A stretch of 64,000 bases of DNA from Oscillospiraceae bacterium (GTDB taxonomy: Bacteria; Bacillota; Clostridia; Oscillospirales; Oscillospiraceae), in contig CAJTFN010000010.1 of the NCBI GenBank assembly GCA_910575815.1, positions 1-64,000 on the forward strand, written 5' to 3'. How positions within the stretch are numbered: the first letter of the stretch is position 1; each line of letters starts with the position of its first letter. Under the pieces are notes generated by a model that saw only the letters and a program-made list of their open reading frames with translations, was not told the DNA's origin and made no database searches. A program made the position numbers and the translations under genes. Shown here piece after piece: positions 15,738 through 24,873 of the stretch.

Positions 15738-16496
15738 TCAGGTTTTTACGAATTTAACCAAGAGCTGGGAGGGGGCTACCTTTGCCAGGAGACGGTAGAA
15801 TTTATAGAAGAGCTTAGGGGTATAGATGGTGCGGCCCGCTTTCGCGGCCCGGAGTGCGCCTCCGGCGACTTTCACCTGGTCGCAGTAGGGCAGAAATTCA
15901 AAGGTGCTGGAGTGACCTGTGATGCCCGCCAGGCTTAGAAACTCCGTTGCCATGGGACCGGGGCAGACGGCGGTGACGCTGACCTTGCGGCGGCGGAGTT
16001 CCTCCGCGAGGCCTACAGTGAAATGAGAGACGTAGGCTTTGGTGGAGGAGTAGACGGTCATACGGGGATTTGGGCAGAAGGAGGCGATGGAAGAGACGTT
16101 CAGGATATGGGACCCCTCGGGCATATAGGGCAGGACGATGTTGGTCACGGCGGTCAGGGCTCGGACGTTCAGGTCCACCATCCGGGTTTGAGAGGCGGTT
16201 TCCATCTCGCCCACCCGGCCCAGGTAGCCGCAGCCCGCGCAGTTTACCAGCAGGGACACCTCCGGCTTTTCCGCGGCCAAACGGTCTTTCAAAGTCACGA
16301 AGCTCATTGGGTCGCAGAGGTCCAGGGCCAGGCAGGCGGTATGCCGTCCCGGCAGGCTGATGGCCAGGCTCTCCAGCCGGTCGGCCCGGCGGGAGATGAG
16401 CCAATAACATTCGATGTCAGGGAAAATGTCCTCGATCTGGCGGGCCAGCTCCCGGCCCAGACCGGAGGACGCGCCGGTGATGATGGCGGTTTTCAT
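15738..16496 (-). CDS. Short-chain dehydrogenase/reductase (SDR)
   Basis: A 252-residue classical SDR: NAD(P)-binding TGASSGLG (about residues 7-14), NCAG at about 83-86, catalytic Ser in LNVSSIAS and YSSTKAYVSH with the YxxxK pair. The ATG at 16496 follows AAGGAGGAAG. The Arg pair after the first strand (SRRADRL) suggests NADP(H). The substrate is not predictable. It is a stand-alone gene between ssrA and a cyclophilin gene. Confidence 0.85.
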   Translation of the reverse strand: MKTAIITGASSGLGRELARQIEDIFPDIECYWLISRRADRLESLAISLPGRHTACLALDLCDPMSFVTLKDRLAAEKPEVSLLVNCAGCGYLGRVGEMETASQTRMVDLNVRALTAVTNIVLPYMPEGSHILNVSSIASFCPNPRMTVYSSTKAYVSHFTVGLAEELRRRKVSVTAVCPGPMATEFLSLAGITGHSSTFEFLPYCDQVKVAGGALRAAKAGRTIYTPKLFYKFYRLLAKVAPSQLLVKFVKT

Positions 16497-16644
16497 GGCT
16501 TCCTCCTTTGCGTTATCCAACCCTCGCTGCCGCCGCAGAAACGGACTCTGCGGCCGGAGCTAGTGAGGTGCGAAGGTTTTTATGGTAGGGGTGCCCTTTG
16601 GGGGATGCAGAGCTTGATGCGCAGAGCTACCGGGGGTTTTGCCG

Positions 16645-17172
16645 TTAGGAGAGGGTCTCCGGCTCAGGGTAGTCCACACCCTTGGTGTCCACCCGGATGG
16701 ACTGGATGACCACGGGCTTCTTGGGCTTGTCGTCCATCATGCTCCGGGGGACCCTGGAAATGGCGATGGCGTCGTCTGCGCCTTCAAGGATCTGCCCAAA
16801 GGCGGCGTAGTCCCCGTCCAGGTGCTCCGCGGGGGCCACCATGACAAAGAACTGACTCCCCGCGGAATCCGGAATCATGGTCCGGGCCATGGACAGCACG
16901 CCGGTGGTGTGCTTCAGGTCGTTCTGGGTGAAGCCGTTGGAGGCAAATTCGCCCTTGATCTCATAGCCGGGGCCGCCCATGCCGTTGCTGTCCGGGCAGC
17001 CGCCCTGGATCATGAAGCCGGGAATGACCCGGTGGAAGGTCAGGCCGTCGTAAAAGCCTTTGTTGGCCAGGGCGATGAAGTTGTTTACGGTGTTTGGAGC
17101 CTTTTCCGGGTAGAGCTCGGCGGTCATCTTCTTGCCGTCCTCCATTAAAATTGTGGCGATGGGATTGTTCAT
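16645..17172 (-). CDS. Cyclophilin-type peptidyl-prolyl isomerase
   Basis: A 175-residue cyclophilin: FHRVIPGFMIQGG with the catalytic Arg, then the usual GSQFFVMVAPAEHLDGDYAAFGQ block. No signal peptide, so cytoplasmic; it speeds proline isomerisation during folding. A 16-bp gap separates it from the upstream membrane-protein gene, so it may belong to the same unit as smpB. The family assignment is firm. Confidence 0.92.
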   Translation of the reverse strand: MNNPIATILMEDGKKMTAELYPEKAPNTVNNFIALANKGFYDGLTFHRVIPGFMIQGGCPDSNGMGGPGYEIKGEFASNGFTQNDLKHTTGVLSMARTMIPDSAGSQFFVMVAPAEHLDGDYAAFGQILEGADDAIAISRVPRSMMDDKPKKPVVIQSIRVDTKGVDYPEPETLS

Positions 17173-17189
17173 AGCGTTTGGTTCCTTTC

Positions 17190-18548
17190 CTATTTCAGAA
17201 TTCGAATATTATGATCCGTCAGGAAGTTCAGAAACTGGGAGCCGCCAGGGTCCCGGGTGCTGAACTTTAGCAGGGGCTTTTCTTGTTTGCCGCAGAGGAT
17301 GTAGCACTCGTCGGAGCGGTCATAGCGGAGGCTGCCGATATCCGATAAGGGGATTTCCCGGATGGGAAAAAGGCCCTTATCCAGCCAGATGTGTCCGTAC
17401 TCCACGGACAGGCGGGGTGGGAAGAGCTCCCCCTGCGCCACCGCCAGGACCCAAGGCCCGGCGATGAGGCCGCAGGACAGGACCACCATGACCCACAGCT
17501 TCATGTCCTCATAAGGGCCTCCGCAGAGGACGATAACGGGGAAGCCCACGAAGAACACCGCCATGCCCAAGGCCAGCCCCGCGGCGATCCAGACGCCGAC
17601 GGGCTTGCTTCGCCGGAGCTGGAGATGGATATCCCGGGCTTCCCGGGAGATGTATTGGCTGAAATCCGTGTGGCGGACTTCCTCCTCCGGCTCGGACTCC
17701 TTCGCCTCCAGCTCCGCCGCGTACTCAGAGACCGCCTCCCACAGGACCTCTCCCAGGGGAGACGCTTTGGGCGCTTCCGCCGGAGGGGCGGGGACCAGGG
17801 GGCCCTTTGGAGGAACCTCGCTGAGGCGGCGGAAGGGCACGCCCCGGCTTCGCAGATACTTGGCGAAGAGCTCCCCGTTTTTACCGGACAGGCAGAAGAC
17901 GGCCAGCGCCTGTCCCTGGGCGTTGTATGGGACGCAGTGGCCCACGCCGGGGGCTTGGATGACTCCCGCCACATCCCGGGCGGAAAAGGTCCACCCCTTC
18001 CGGAAGGGAGGCTCCACCCGGATGGATTCTCCCTGGACGTGGAGGATGGCGCTGCCCGACCCCACGTCAAAGGAGGCGGGGACCTCCGGGCCAAAGGGCG
18101 GGCTGATGTGCCAGTGGCCGGAAAGCCTTCCCCGGCCATACCGGGCGGCGATGCGCCGGGGGTCCCGATACCAGACCGGATCCACATAGCGCAGGAAGCG
18201 CTCCTGAAAGAACCGGCGGGACAAAAAGACCGCTAAGCTGCCCAGAAGGCCCGCGTCCAGCCAGACCGGCAGGGCATCGGGTTCCGCGGCCAAAAGCAGG
18301 GCCCCGAAGGCGCAGCCCCAGGCGGCGGCATAGGCGAACCGCCTCTGCCGCAGGCCCCGGAGGCAGCAGTAGCCCAAATAGGCGGCGGGGCAGGGGAGAA
18401 AGAGCCCCAGAACCGCCAGGGACGTTTCCAACCCTTGGTCCCGCAAAAACGCAAGCAGTCCGGTCCACAGCCACGACGCCAAATACGCGCCCGAGGCCGC
18501 CCCGGCAAAGCCCCGAAGGGCGGCGAACCACGTCCGGAGGCTTCTCAC
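17190..18548 (-). CDS. Membrane protein with YcxB-like domains
   Basis: A 452-residue protein. The N-terminus has about four hydrophobic segments (to residue ~110), then a soluble part, a Pro/Glu-rich linker (about 255-300), two more membrane segments (about 320-370), and a C-terminal domain (LSVEYGHIWLDKGLFPIREIPLSDI) that resembles YcxB-like proteins. The start is GTG at 18548, overlapping the smpB stop in GTGA, so it is coupled to smpB. Function unknown. Confidence 0.6.
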   Translation of the reverse strand: MRSLRTWFAALRGFAGAASGAYLASWLWTGLLAFLRDQGLETSLAVLGLFLPCPAAYLGYCCLRGLRQRRFAYAAAWGCAFGALLLAAEPDALPVWLDAGLLGSLAVFLSRRFFQERFLRYVDPVWYRDPRRIAARYGRGRLSGHWHISPPFGPEVPASFDVGSGSAILHVQGESIRVEPPFRKGWTFSARDVAGVIQAPGVGHCVPYNAQGQALAVFCLSGKNGELFAKYLRSRGVPFRRLSEVPPKGPLVPAPPAEAPKASPLGEVLWEAVSEYAAELEAKESEPEEEVRHTDFSQYISREARDIHLQLRRSKPVGVWIAAGLALGMAVFFVGFPVIVLCGGPYEDMKLWVMVVLSCGLIAGPWVLAVAQGELFPPRLSVEYGHIWLDKGLFPIREIPLSDIGSLRYDRSDECYILCGKQEKPLLKFSTRDPGGSQFLNFLTDHNIRILK

Positions 18549-19003
18549 CGGACCTTCATAGCCCGGTCGATCTCCCGCTTGGCGTCCCGCTGGGCGGCGG
18601 AGGCCCGCTTGTCGTAGTTTTTCTTACCCTTGCAGAGCCCCACCTCCAGCTTGACCCGGGAGTCCTTGAAGTACACGGACAGAGGGACCAGCGTGTAGCC
18701 ATCCTGCTTCACCAGGGCGTGGAGCTTGCGAATTTCCCGCTTGTGCATCAGCAGGCGGCGGGGGCGGACGGGGTCCTTGTTGAAGATGTTTCCCTTCTCA
18801 TAGGGGGAGATGTGCATCCCGAGGACGAAGAGCTCTCCATCTTTTACGGAACAGTAGGAGTCCTTCAAATTCAGCGTTCCGGCCCGGACGGATTTGACCT
18901 CCGTGCCCGCCAGCTCAATGCCGGCCTCGTATTTTTCCTCCACGTAGTAATCGTGGTGGGCTTTTCGGTTCTGGGCGGCGATTTTCACGCCTTTTTTTTC
19001 CAT
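18545..19003 (-). CDS. smpB: SsrA-binding protein SmpB
   Basis: A 152-residue SmpB: KIAAQNRKAHHDYYVEEKYEAGI, GTEVKSVRAGTLNLKDSY, PYEKGNIFNKDPVRPRRLLMHK and a basic C-terminal tail ending DAKREIDRAMKVR. It binds tmRNA and brings it to stalled ribosomes. The ATG at 19003 after an AGGAGGTGA site gives the normal length; an upstream in-frame ATG at 19078 is not needed. Its RNA partner, ssrA, is 3.2 kb away on the same strand. Confidence 0.96.
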   Translation of the reverse strand: MEKKGVKIAAQNRKAHHDYYVEEKYEAGIELAGTEVKSVRAGTLNLKDSYCSVKDGELFVLGMHISPYEKGNIFNKDPVRPRRLLMHKREIRKLHALVKQDGYTLVPLSVYFKDSRVKLEVGLCKGKKNYDKRASAAQRDAKREIDRAMKVR

Positions 19004-19147
19004 TGCGGTCACCTCCTGGGGGCAATCATACCCATTTTTACCAAGGCTTAGTATACCATGATTTTCTCCTCCGGGCAAGGGGCAGTTCCGGGGGAAAAGA
19101 GGAATCTGAAGCCGCGGGAGGGGGAATTCGGCTCCGGGCCTCCCCCC

Positions 19148-19182
19148 AAAAACAAGCGGCCCCGGTTTTCACCGGGGCCGCC
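19148..19182 (-). terminator. Terminator of the 5'-nucleotidase gene
   Basis: Minus-strand stem GCGGCCCCGGT/ACCGGGGCCGC with loop GAAA, followed by TTGTTTTT. Confidence 0.85.
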
Positions 19183-19211
19183 AAAGGGGTTCGGGAATGG
19201 ATGCGCGGAGC

Positions 19212-21293
19212 TTACGCCGCGGGAATCACCAGGACTTGACCGATCTGAATGTCGGAGGGGTTCTTGATGATGGCGGCATTGGCGTTGTAAATCACGCCCC
19301 ACTTGACGCCGGTACCGTAGGCCTTCTGGGAGATGCTCCAGAGGCAATCGCCGGCCTTGACGGTATAAGTGCCCTCGGGCGCGGGGGCGGGAACCGGCTC
19401 GGGAACCGGCTCAGGAACGGGGGCAGTCTCCGGCGCGGGCTCGGGAACCGGCTCCGGGACCGGCTCGGGGACGGTCTCCGGAACCGTCTCCGGCGCGGGG
19501 GTGGTCTCCTCCTTCTCTTCCAGAGCGGGGAGCACACCGGCTTCCCGCAGGGCGGGGCCGTTCAGGGAGGCGATGTTGGGGGTGCGGCCGTCTTCGCTGG
19601 TGGGGATTTCGATTTCGCCCGCCCGGACCTTCTCATAAATCAGGTCCTTCTGGGGATCGTTCAGGTCTGCGCCTACGATTTTCCAGTTGTTGTCCACCTC
19701 GGGCATCAGGGGCCCGTCCAGGGCTTCCACGTATTCGGTAATCATATCCCGGACCGCGCCGCCCTCGTACACCACGTCCGCCTCGTTGATGAGGCCCGCG
19801 GAGACGAGGCCGCCGTAACGGTAGTTGTTCAGGGCCAGAATCATGGTGTCGGTGTCCTTCATGGGCTGGCCCTTGTAGATGACGTTCTGAATGCGGGAGC
19901 CCACGGGCTTGGAGATGTCGATCTCATAGTCCAGGCCGGCGAACATGTCGTAATTGTACAGGCGGATGTTGGGGTTGAAGCTGATGGTCACGTCGCCGGG
20001 CTGATACTGGTTGAAGAAGCTGCCCGCTTTTTCCTCCATAATGGCCTTCATCTGCTTGCCGGTGACCTTCACGCCGTAAAGGGTGTTGTCGTACTTGTAG
20101 ATTTTCACGCTGTCCCGATGGAGGAAGGGACCCTCCTGGAGGTTGCTGGTGGAGTCAAACAGAGCCGCCAGGGACACGTCGGCCCCGGCCCGCTCCATCT
20201 GCACCTTGTTCACAAGATCGGTCACCGCGTCGTCCTCCAGAACGGCGGTGGGGATGCCGGGGAGCACTTCCAGGTTTTCGATAAAGGTCTTGCCGACGGT
20301 GCCCACCTGCCGGGAAGCCAGCTCCAGGCTCTTCGTATGGAGATCCTTGACCTGGGCCAGGAAATCCGGGTCCGGGGTGACTTCGGCGCAGTCGAGAAGC
20401 TCGCCCTCGGCCTTGTCCACGACCCAGCCGTCGCCGTCGGCCTTCAGGGTCAGGGTGACCTTGCTGACGAATTCGCCGTTGCTGCCGGGCTCCAGGACGG
20501 GGATGCCGCCGATGGTCTCGTTGACCTTGGCGTGGGCGTGGCCGATGAACAGGGCGTCCATCCGGTCGCCGTACTTCTCGGCCACTTCCCGCATGCCCGC
20601 GACGCCGTATTCGCCGTCCAGGCCATAGTGGACGGAGCCGATGATGACGTCGGCCTTGCCCTCCAGCTCGTCGAGAATCTTGCCGATTTCCTCATCGGGG
20701 TTGGTGATCTTCATGTTGTTGTAGTGGCTGGGGTCGGACTTCTCCCACTGGGGAATATGGGGCGCGTCCACGCCGAAGACCGCCACCTTCACGCCGTCCA
20801 CCTCGAAGATTTCGTAGGCGTCGATCCAGCGGGACCCGTCGGCCTTGTAGAAGTTGCCGCCCAGGACAACGCCCTGGAACTCCTCAATCTCCCGGGTGGT
20901 GTACTTGAAGTCGAAGTTGAACTCGTGGTTGCCCAGGGTCCAGGCGTCGTACTCCAGGTAGTTCATGGCCTCGATCATGGGGTGAGGCGTTTCGTCCAGG
21001 AAGGACTGGATGTAGTTGGCCTGGGTGGTGTCGCCAGTGTCCAGCAGGAGCAGGTCCGGGTCCTCCGCCCGCTCCGCCTGAATGATGGCGGCGGCGTGGG
21101 CCATGCTGGTGTTGGTCTCCTTGTTGGAGGCGTAGTCAAAGGGATTGACCATGCCGTGCAGGTCGCTGGTCTGAAGGATGGTGATGGTTTTGCCCGCCTC
21201 TTCCTCCGCCGCCATGGCGGGGATGGACAGGCCGGCCAGCATCGCCAGGGCCAGCACCAGCGCAAGGAGCTGTTTGCGCGCGGTTCTTTGCAT
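19212..21293 (-). CDS. Secreted 5'-nucleotidase/2',3'-cyclic phosphodiesterase with LysM domain
   Basis: A 693-residue exported protein. Signal peptide at 1-30 ending AMAA; metallophosphoesterase domain (about 35-300) with ILQTSDLHG, DTGD, GNHEF and a GHAH metal site; 5'-nucleotidase C-terminal domain (about 320-550); a Pro/Glu/Val-rich linker of repeated EPVPEP units (about 600-645); and a LysM domain (YTVKAGDCLWSISQKAYG to IGQVLVIP) that should bind peptidoglycan. It probably dephosphorylates extracellular nucleotides at the cell wall. The ATG at 21293 follows GGGAGGT. It is a single-gene unit. Confidence 0.9.
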   Translation of the reverse strand: MQRTARKQLLALVLALAMLAGLSIPAMAAEEEAGKTITILQTSDLHGMVNPFDYASNKETNTSMAHAAAIIQAERAEDPDLLLLDTGDTTQANYIQSFLDETPHPMIEAMNYLEYDAWTLGNHEFNFDFKYTTREIEEFQGVVLGGNFYKADGSRWIDAYEIFEVDGVKVAVFGVDAPHIPQWEKSDPSHYNNMKITNPDEEIGKILDELEGKADVIIGSVHYGLDGEYGVAGMREVAEKYGDRMDALFIGHAHAKVNETIGGIPVLEPGSNGEFVSKVTLTLKADGDGWVVDKAEGELLDCAEVTPDPDFLAQVKDLHTKSLELASRQVGTVGKTFIENLEVLPGIPTAVLEDDAVTDLVNKVQMERAGADVSLAALFDSTSNLQEGPFLHRDSVKIYKYDNTLYGVKVTGKQMKAIMEEKAGSFFNQYQPGDVTISFNPNIRLYNYDMFAGLDYEIDISKPVGSRIQNVIYKGQPMKDTDTMILALNNYRYGGLVSAGLINEADVVYEGGAVRDMITEYVEALDGPLMPEVDNNWKIVGADLNDPQKDLIYEKVRAGEIEIPTSEDGRTPNIASLNGPALREAGVLPALEEKEETTPAPETVPETVPEPVPEPVPEPAPETAPVPEPVPEPVPAPAPEGTYTVKAGDCLWSISQKAYGTGVKWGVIYNANAAIIKNPSDIQIGQVLVIPAA

Positions 21294-21516
21294 GTAATGA
21301 CCTCCCATTTTTTTATTCCTCTCCCAAATAGAAATGAGGGATTTCATTATACGACACTTTCTGGCAATTTGCAATAGAAGGTCGGAAAAATTTTACAATC
21401 CTTTTGGAGAAATGACACAAAGAAATGGGAAGCACTGGTCTGAGGGGCCCGCTTCCATGGGGAAGAGCCTTCGGCGGGGCTCCGGAGGTGGGGGGCGATT
21501 TTGCCAAAAATGACGA

Positions 21517-21545
21517 TTGACTTTATCCCTTTAAAGCTATATAGT
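21517..21545 (+). promoter_or_regulatory. Strong promoter before a small ORF
   Basis: TTGACT (21517-21522), 17-bp spacer, TATAGT (21540-21545). Transcription should begin near 21552. Confidence 0.75.
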
Positions 21546-21593
21546 ACAAAAGCGTTAAAGCCATACGAGTCTTTCAGAGAGGGGCGTTTTTCC

Positions 21594-21692
21594 ATGCGTC
21601 AGCTGCTTTCCTCCGCCCAGGGCGCTTATTACCGCTTTACCAAGGTCCGCTGCGCGGGCCGTTTTGAGCGTGGAAAAAAGGCGTCCGGCTGA
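21594..21692 (+). CDS. Small basic peptide, 32 residues, unknown
   Basis: ATG at 21594 with a GAGAGGGG site; the peptide starts MRQLLSSAQGAYYRF and ends ERGKKASG, with a basic, Arg/Lys-rich C-terminal half. A near-consensus promoter lies upstream and a perfect terminator follows the stop by 22 bp, so it forms a complete small transcription unit. It could be a real small protein or the leader part of the ABC operon behind it; it is not Trp-rich, and no known riboswitch was recognised. Confidence 0.4.
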   Translation: MRQLLSSAQGAYYRFTKVRCAGRFERGKKASG

Positions 21693-21714
21693 ACAGAGAC
21701 CGTTTTGTGTTGGG

Positions 21715-21747
21715 AAGCGGCCCTGTCTTCGGACAGGGCCGCTTTTT
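21715..21747 (+). terminator. Intrinsic terminator
   Basis: AAGCGGCCCTGTC, loop TTCG, GACAGGGCCGC, then TTTTT. It lies about 165 bp after the predicted start of transcription and 100 bp before the binding-protein gene, so it could also act as an attenuator for that operon. Confidence 0.9.
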
Positions 21748-21845
21748 ATAAATTGCCGGCGGAGTTGGAAAGCATGCGTTTCAAGTTTGCCGGCGGCTGT
21801 TTCAGGGGGACGTCCCCACACATGAACGTAAGGAGATTGGTAAAC

Positions 21846-22802
21846 ATGAAGAAGAAACTGCTTGCACTGATTCTCACCGGGGCGCTGGCCCTGAGCCTTG
21901 CCGCCTGCGGCGGCGAACAGGTCTACAACGTGGGCATTTGCCAGCTGACGCCTCACCCGGCTCTGGACGCCGCCACCGAGGGCTTTCAGGACGCCCTGAT
22001 CGAGGCCTTCGGCGAGGACGGCGTGCGCTTCGACCTCCAGAACGCCGCGGGGGACAGCAACACCTGCACCACCATTGTCAACGGCTTCGTCTCCGGAGGG
22101 GTGGACCTGATTATGGCCAACGCCACCGACGCCCTCCAGGCCGCCGCTTCCGGCACCGCCGACATCCCCATTCTGGGCACCTCCATCACGGAATACGGCG
22201 TGGCCCTGGGGCTGGACAACTTCACCGGCACCGTGGGCACCAATATCTCCGGCACCTCCGACCTGGCGCCCCTGGACCAGCAGGCCGCCATGGTGAAGGC
22301 GTGGTTCCCCGACGCCCAGACCGTGGGGCTGGTGTACTGCTCTGCTGAGAAGAACAGCCAGTATCAGGTGGACGAGGTCCAGAAATACCTGGAGGACATG
22401 GGCGTCGCCTGCACCCAGTATCCCTTCTCCGACACCAACGACATGGCCTCCGTGGTCCAGAACGCCGCCGATTCCAGCGACGTCCTCTATATTCCCACGG
22501 ACAACACCTGCGCCACCAGCGCCGGCATCATCGACAACATCTGCCGTCCCATGGGGAAGCCCATCATCGTGGGCGAGGAGGGAATCTGCGCGGGCTGCGG
22601 CGTGGCGACGCTGTCCATCAGCTACTATGACATCGGCTACAAGACCGGCGAGATGGCCGCGGCGGTTCTCACCGACAAGGCCAACATCGCCGAGATGCCC
22701 ATTGAGTACGCGCCCCAGTTCACCAAGAAGTACAACGAGGCCATCTGCGCCGACCTGGGATTGACGGTTCCCGAGGGCTACGAGGCCGTCGCTGTAGAGT
22801 AA
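21846..22802 (+). CDS. ABC transporter substrate-binding lipoprotein, TrpX-like
   Basis: A 318-residue lipoprotein: signal peptide with lipobox LAAC (Cys about 20) and an ABC substrate-binding domain of the PF04392 type (VGICQLTPHPALDAATEGFQ; QAAASGTADIPILGTSI; ISGTSDL). TrpX of tryptophan importers is in this family, but here no T-box precedes the gene, so the ligand may be another amino acid or small molecule. The ATG at 21846 follows AAGGAG. It is the first gene of a three-gene importer operon (binding protein, permease, ATPase). Confidence 0.85.
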   Translation: MKKKLLALILTGALALSLAACGGEQVYNVGICQLTPHPALDAATEGFQDALIEAFGEDGVRFDLQNAAGDSNTCTTIVNGFVSGGVDLIMANATDALQAAASGTADIPILGTSITEYGVALGLDNFTGTVGTNISGTSDLAPLDQQAAMVKAWFPDAQTVGLVYCSAEKNSQYQVDEVQKYLEDMGVACTQYPFSDTNDMASVVQNAADSSDVLYIPTDNTCATSAGIIDNICRPMGKPIIVGEEGICAGCGVATLSISYYDIGYKTGEMAAAVLTDKANIAEMPIEYAPQFTKKYNEAICADLGLTVPEGYEAVAVE

Positions 22803-22954
22803 TCCCCCTCTGGGGGATGAGGGGGAAAAGCATCCCCTTGCCGTCCGGCCAAAGCCCGGAGAAGCCGCTCCACCCGGCTTCCCGGGGTCTGGGAGAGGGA
22901 TCCCTCTGGGGAGGGGGCCCGCCTCTGAGTTTCAAGAAAGGTCATAGGAGTATT

Positions 22955-23941
22955 ATGCTGAGTTTCATCAACGCCTTGCCCGGGGCCGTGTCCCAGGGGC
23001 TCATTTGGGGCATCATGGCCATCGGGGTTTACATCACCTATAAAGTTCTGGACATCGCGGATTTGACAGTAGATGGTTCCTTCTGCACCGGGGCCGCCGT
23101 GTTCGTTATGCTTTTTACCACGGGGACCGGCCTCTGGCCGGCCATGCTGGCGGCGGTGGGCGCGGGCATGGCGGCGGGACTGGTTACGGGGCTGCTGCAC
23201 ACCTTCTGCGGCATCCCCGCCATTCTGGCGGGCATTTTGACCCAGCTGGGCCTGTGGTCCGTGAACCTGGCCATCATGGGGATGAAGTCCACGGTGGCCA
23301 TCAACGTCACCACCAGCGATATGCTGGACAAGCTGCTGGTGTCCCTCCGCTTTGTCCAGGATGTGGCCAAGGGGACCCGGCCTTTTTACCGGCACCCGAT
23401 CTTGGTAGTGGGCCTTTTTTCCCTGGCTCTCATTGGGGTGCTGTACTGGTTCTTCGGCACGGAGCTGGGCTGCTCCCTCCGGGCCACGGGGTCCAACCAG
23501 AGCATGGCCCGGGCCCAGGGCATCAACACGGACTTCATTAAGGTGCTGGGCCTGATGGTCTCCAACGGCCTGGTGGCCCTCTCCGGGGCGCTGCTGGCTC
23601 AGTTTAACAGCGCCAGCGAGATCAACATGGGCCGGGGCGCCATCGTCATCGGTCTGGCCGCCGTCATCATCGGTCAGGTGCTGTTCGGAAGGATTTTCCG
23701 CAATTTCGCATTGAAAATGCTGGCGGTGTCCATTGGGGCCATCCTCTATTATATTGTCATCCAGGCGGTGCTGGCCATGGGCCTTAACGCCAACTATTTG
23801 AAGCTGCTGTCCGCCGCGGTGGTGGCCCTCTTCCTCTCGGTTCCCTATTGGAAGGGGAAGTACGTGCACGGGCCCTTGAAAACCGGGTGGGCCGCCAAAA
23901 CCGGAGGAGTCCAAAAGGCCGGAGGTGCCCAACATGCTTGA
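22955..23941 (+). CDS. ABC transporter permease, BPD_transp_2 type
   Basis: A 328-residue permease with about nine hydrophobic segments. N-terminal GLIWGIMAIGVYITYKVLDIADLTVDG is characteristic of TrpY-like permeases in the LivH/BPD_transp_2 superfamily. The ATG at 22955 has a TAGGAG site. The stop overlaps the start of the ATPase gene by 8 bp. It forms the membrane channel of the importer together with the neighbouring ATPase and lipoprotein. Confidence 0.87.
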   Translation: MLSFINALPGAVSQGLIWGIMAIGVYITYKVLDIADLTVDGSFCTGAAVFVMLFTTGTGLWPAMLAAVGAGMAAGLVTGLLHTFCGIPAILAGILTQLGLWSVNLAIMGMKSTVAINVTTSDMLDKLLVSLRFVQDVAKGTRPFYRHPILVVGLFSLALIGVLYWFFGTELGCSLRATGSNQSMARAQGINTDFIKVLGLMVSNGLVALSGALLAQFNSASEINMGRGAIVIGLAAVIIGQVLFGRIFRNFALKMLAVSIGAILYYIVIQAVLAMGLNANYLKLLSAAVVALFLSVPYWKGKYVHGPLKTGWAAKTGGVQKAGGAQHA

Positions 23942-24728
23942 GATCAGGGAAATCTGGAAGACCTTCAACCCCGGCACGGTGAACGAGAAGCAGGCGCTCC
24001 GGGGCGTGAGCCTGACGCTGAGGGACGGGGATTTCTGCACCGTCATCGGTGGCAACGGCGCGGGGAAGAGCACCATGCTGAACGCCGTGGCGGGGACCTG
24101 GACCGTGGACGGGGGGAGCATCTCCATCGGCGGCGTGGACGTGACCCATCTGCCGGAGTACAAGCGGGCGCCCTACATCGGCCGGGTCTTTCAGGACCCG
24201 ATGCTGGGCACCGCGCCCACCATGCAGATTCTGGAGAATCTGGCGCTGGCCGCCCGCCGGGGACAGCGCCGGGGGCTGCGCTGGGGCGTGACCCGGGAAG
24301 AGAAGGGGACGTACCAGGAGATGCTGAAAAAGCTGGACCTGGGCCTGGAGGACCGGCTGACCAGCAAGGTGGGCCTCCTCTCCGGCGGCCAGCGCCAGGC
24401 GCTGACGCTTCTGATGGCCTCCTTGAAAAAGCCGAAGCTCCTGCTCCTGGACGAGCACACCGCCGCCCTGGACCCCAAGACGGCGGCCAAGGTCCTGGAA
24501 CTGTCGGACCGCATCGTAGCGGAAAGCGGCCTTACCACCATGATGGTTACCCACAACATGAAGGACGCCATTCAGCACGGAAACCGGCTGATCATGATGT
24601 ACGACGGCAGGATCGTCATCGACGTCTCCGGCGAGGAGAAAAAGAAGCTGACGGTATCCCAGCTGCTGGAGCTGTTCAACAAAGTCAGCGGCTCCGACGA
24701 GGCGGACGACAAGCTCCTGCTTTCATAG
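23934..24728 (+). CDS. ABC transporter ATP-binding protein, TrpZ-like
   Basis: A 264-residue ATPase: Walker A GGNGAGKSTM, Q-loop FQDP, signature LSGGQRQAL, Walker B LLLLDEHTAALDPK with His in place of the common Pro (shared with its paralogue at 28239) and H-loop VTHN. The ATG at 23934 follows GGAGGT; a GTG at 23925 would sit on that site. Last gene of the first importer operon. Confidence 0.88.
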   Translation: MLEIREIWKTFNPGTVNEKQALRGVSLTLRDGDFCTVIGGNGAGKSTMLNAVAGTWTVDGGSISIGGVDVTHLPEYKRAPYIGRVFQDPMLGTAPTMQILENLALAARRGQRRGLRWGVTREEKGTYQEMLKKLDLGLEDRLTSKVGLLSGGQRQALTLLMASLKKPKLLLLDEHTAALDPKTAAKVLELSDRIVAESGLTTMMVTHNMKDAIQHGNRLIMMYDGRIVIDVSGEEKKKLTVSQLLELFNKVSGSDEADDKLLLS

Positions 24729-24838
24729 AGCGGACGGGGAAGGAGATTCGGAGATGGGAGATCCCTTTTGGGGGGGCGGCTCCCCGGGGACCAATATCTC
24801 CGGTCTCTCCCCGGCGACTGCTTTGTGCAGTTTGACGG

Positions 24839-24867
24839 TTGACATTTGAAGAGACCCTGCGTATAAT
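24839..24867 (+). promoter_or_regulatory. Consensus promoter of the T-box operon
   Basis: TTGACA (24839-24844), 17-bp spacer, TATAAT (24862-24867): a perfect sigma-A match. Start of transcription expected near 24874. Confidence 0.9.
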
Positions 24868-24873
24868 ACGAAG

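Noticed and set aside
22778-24163. 461-residue minus-strand frame opposite the first ABC operon
   Set aside because: Antisense to clear permease and ATPase genes; low-complexity His/Gln-rich translation.
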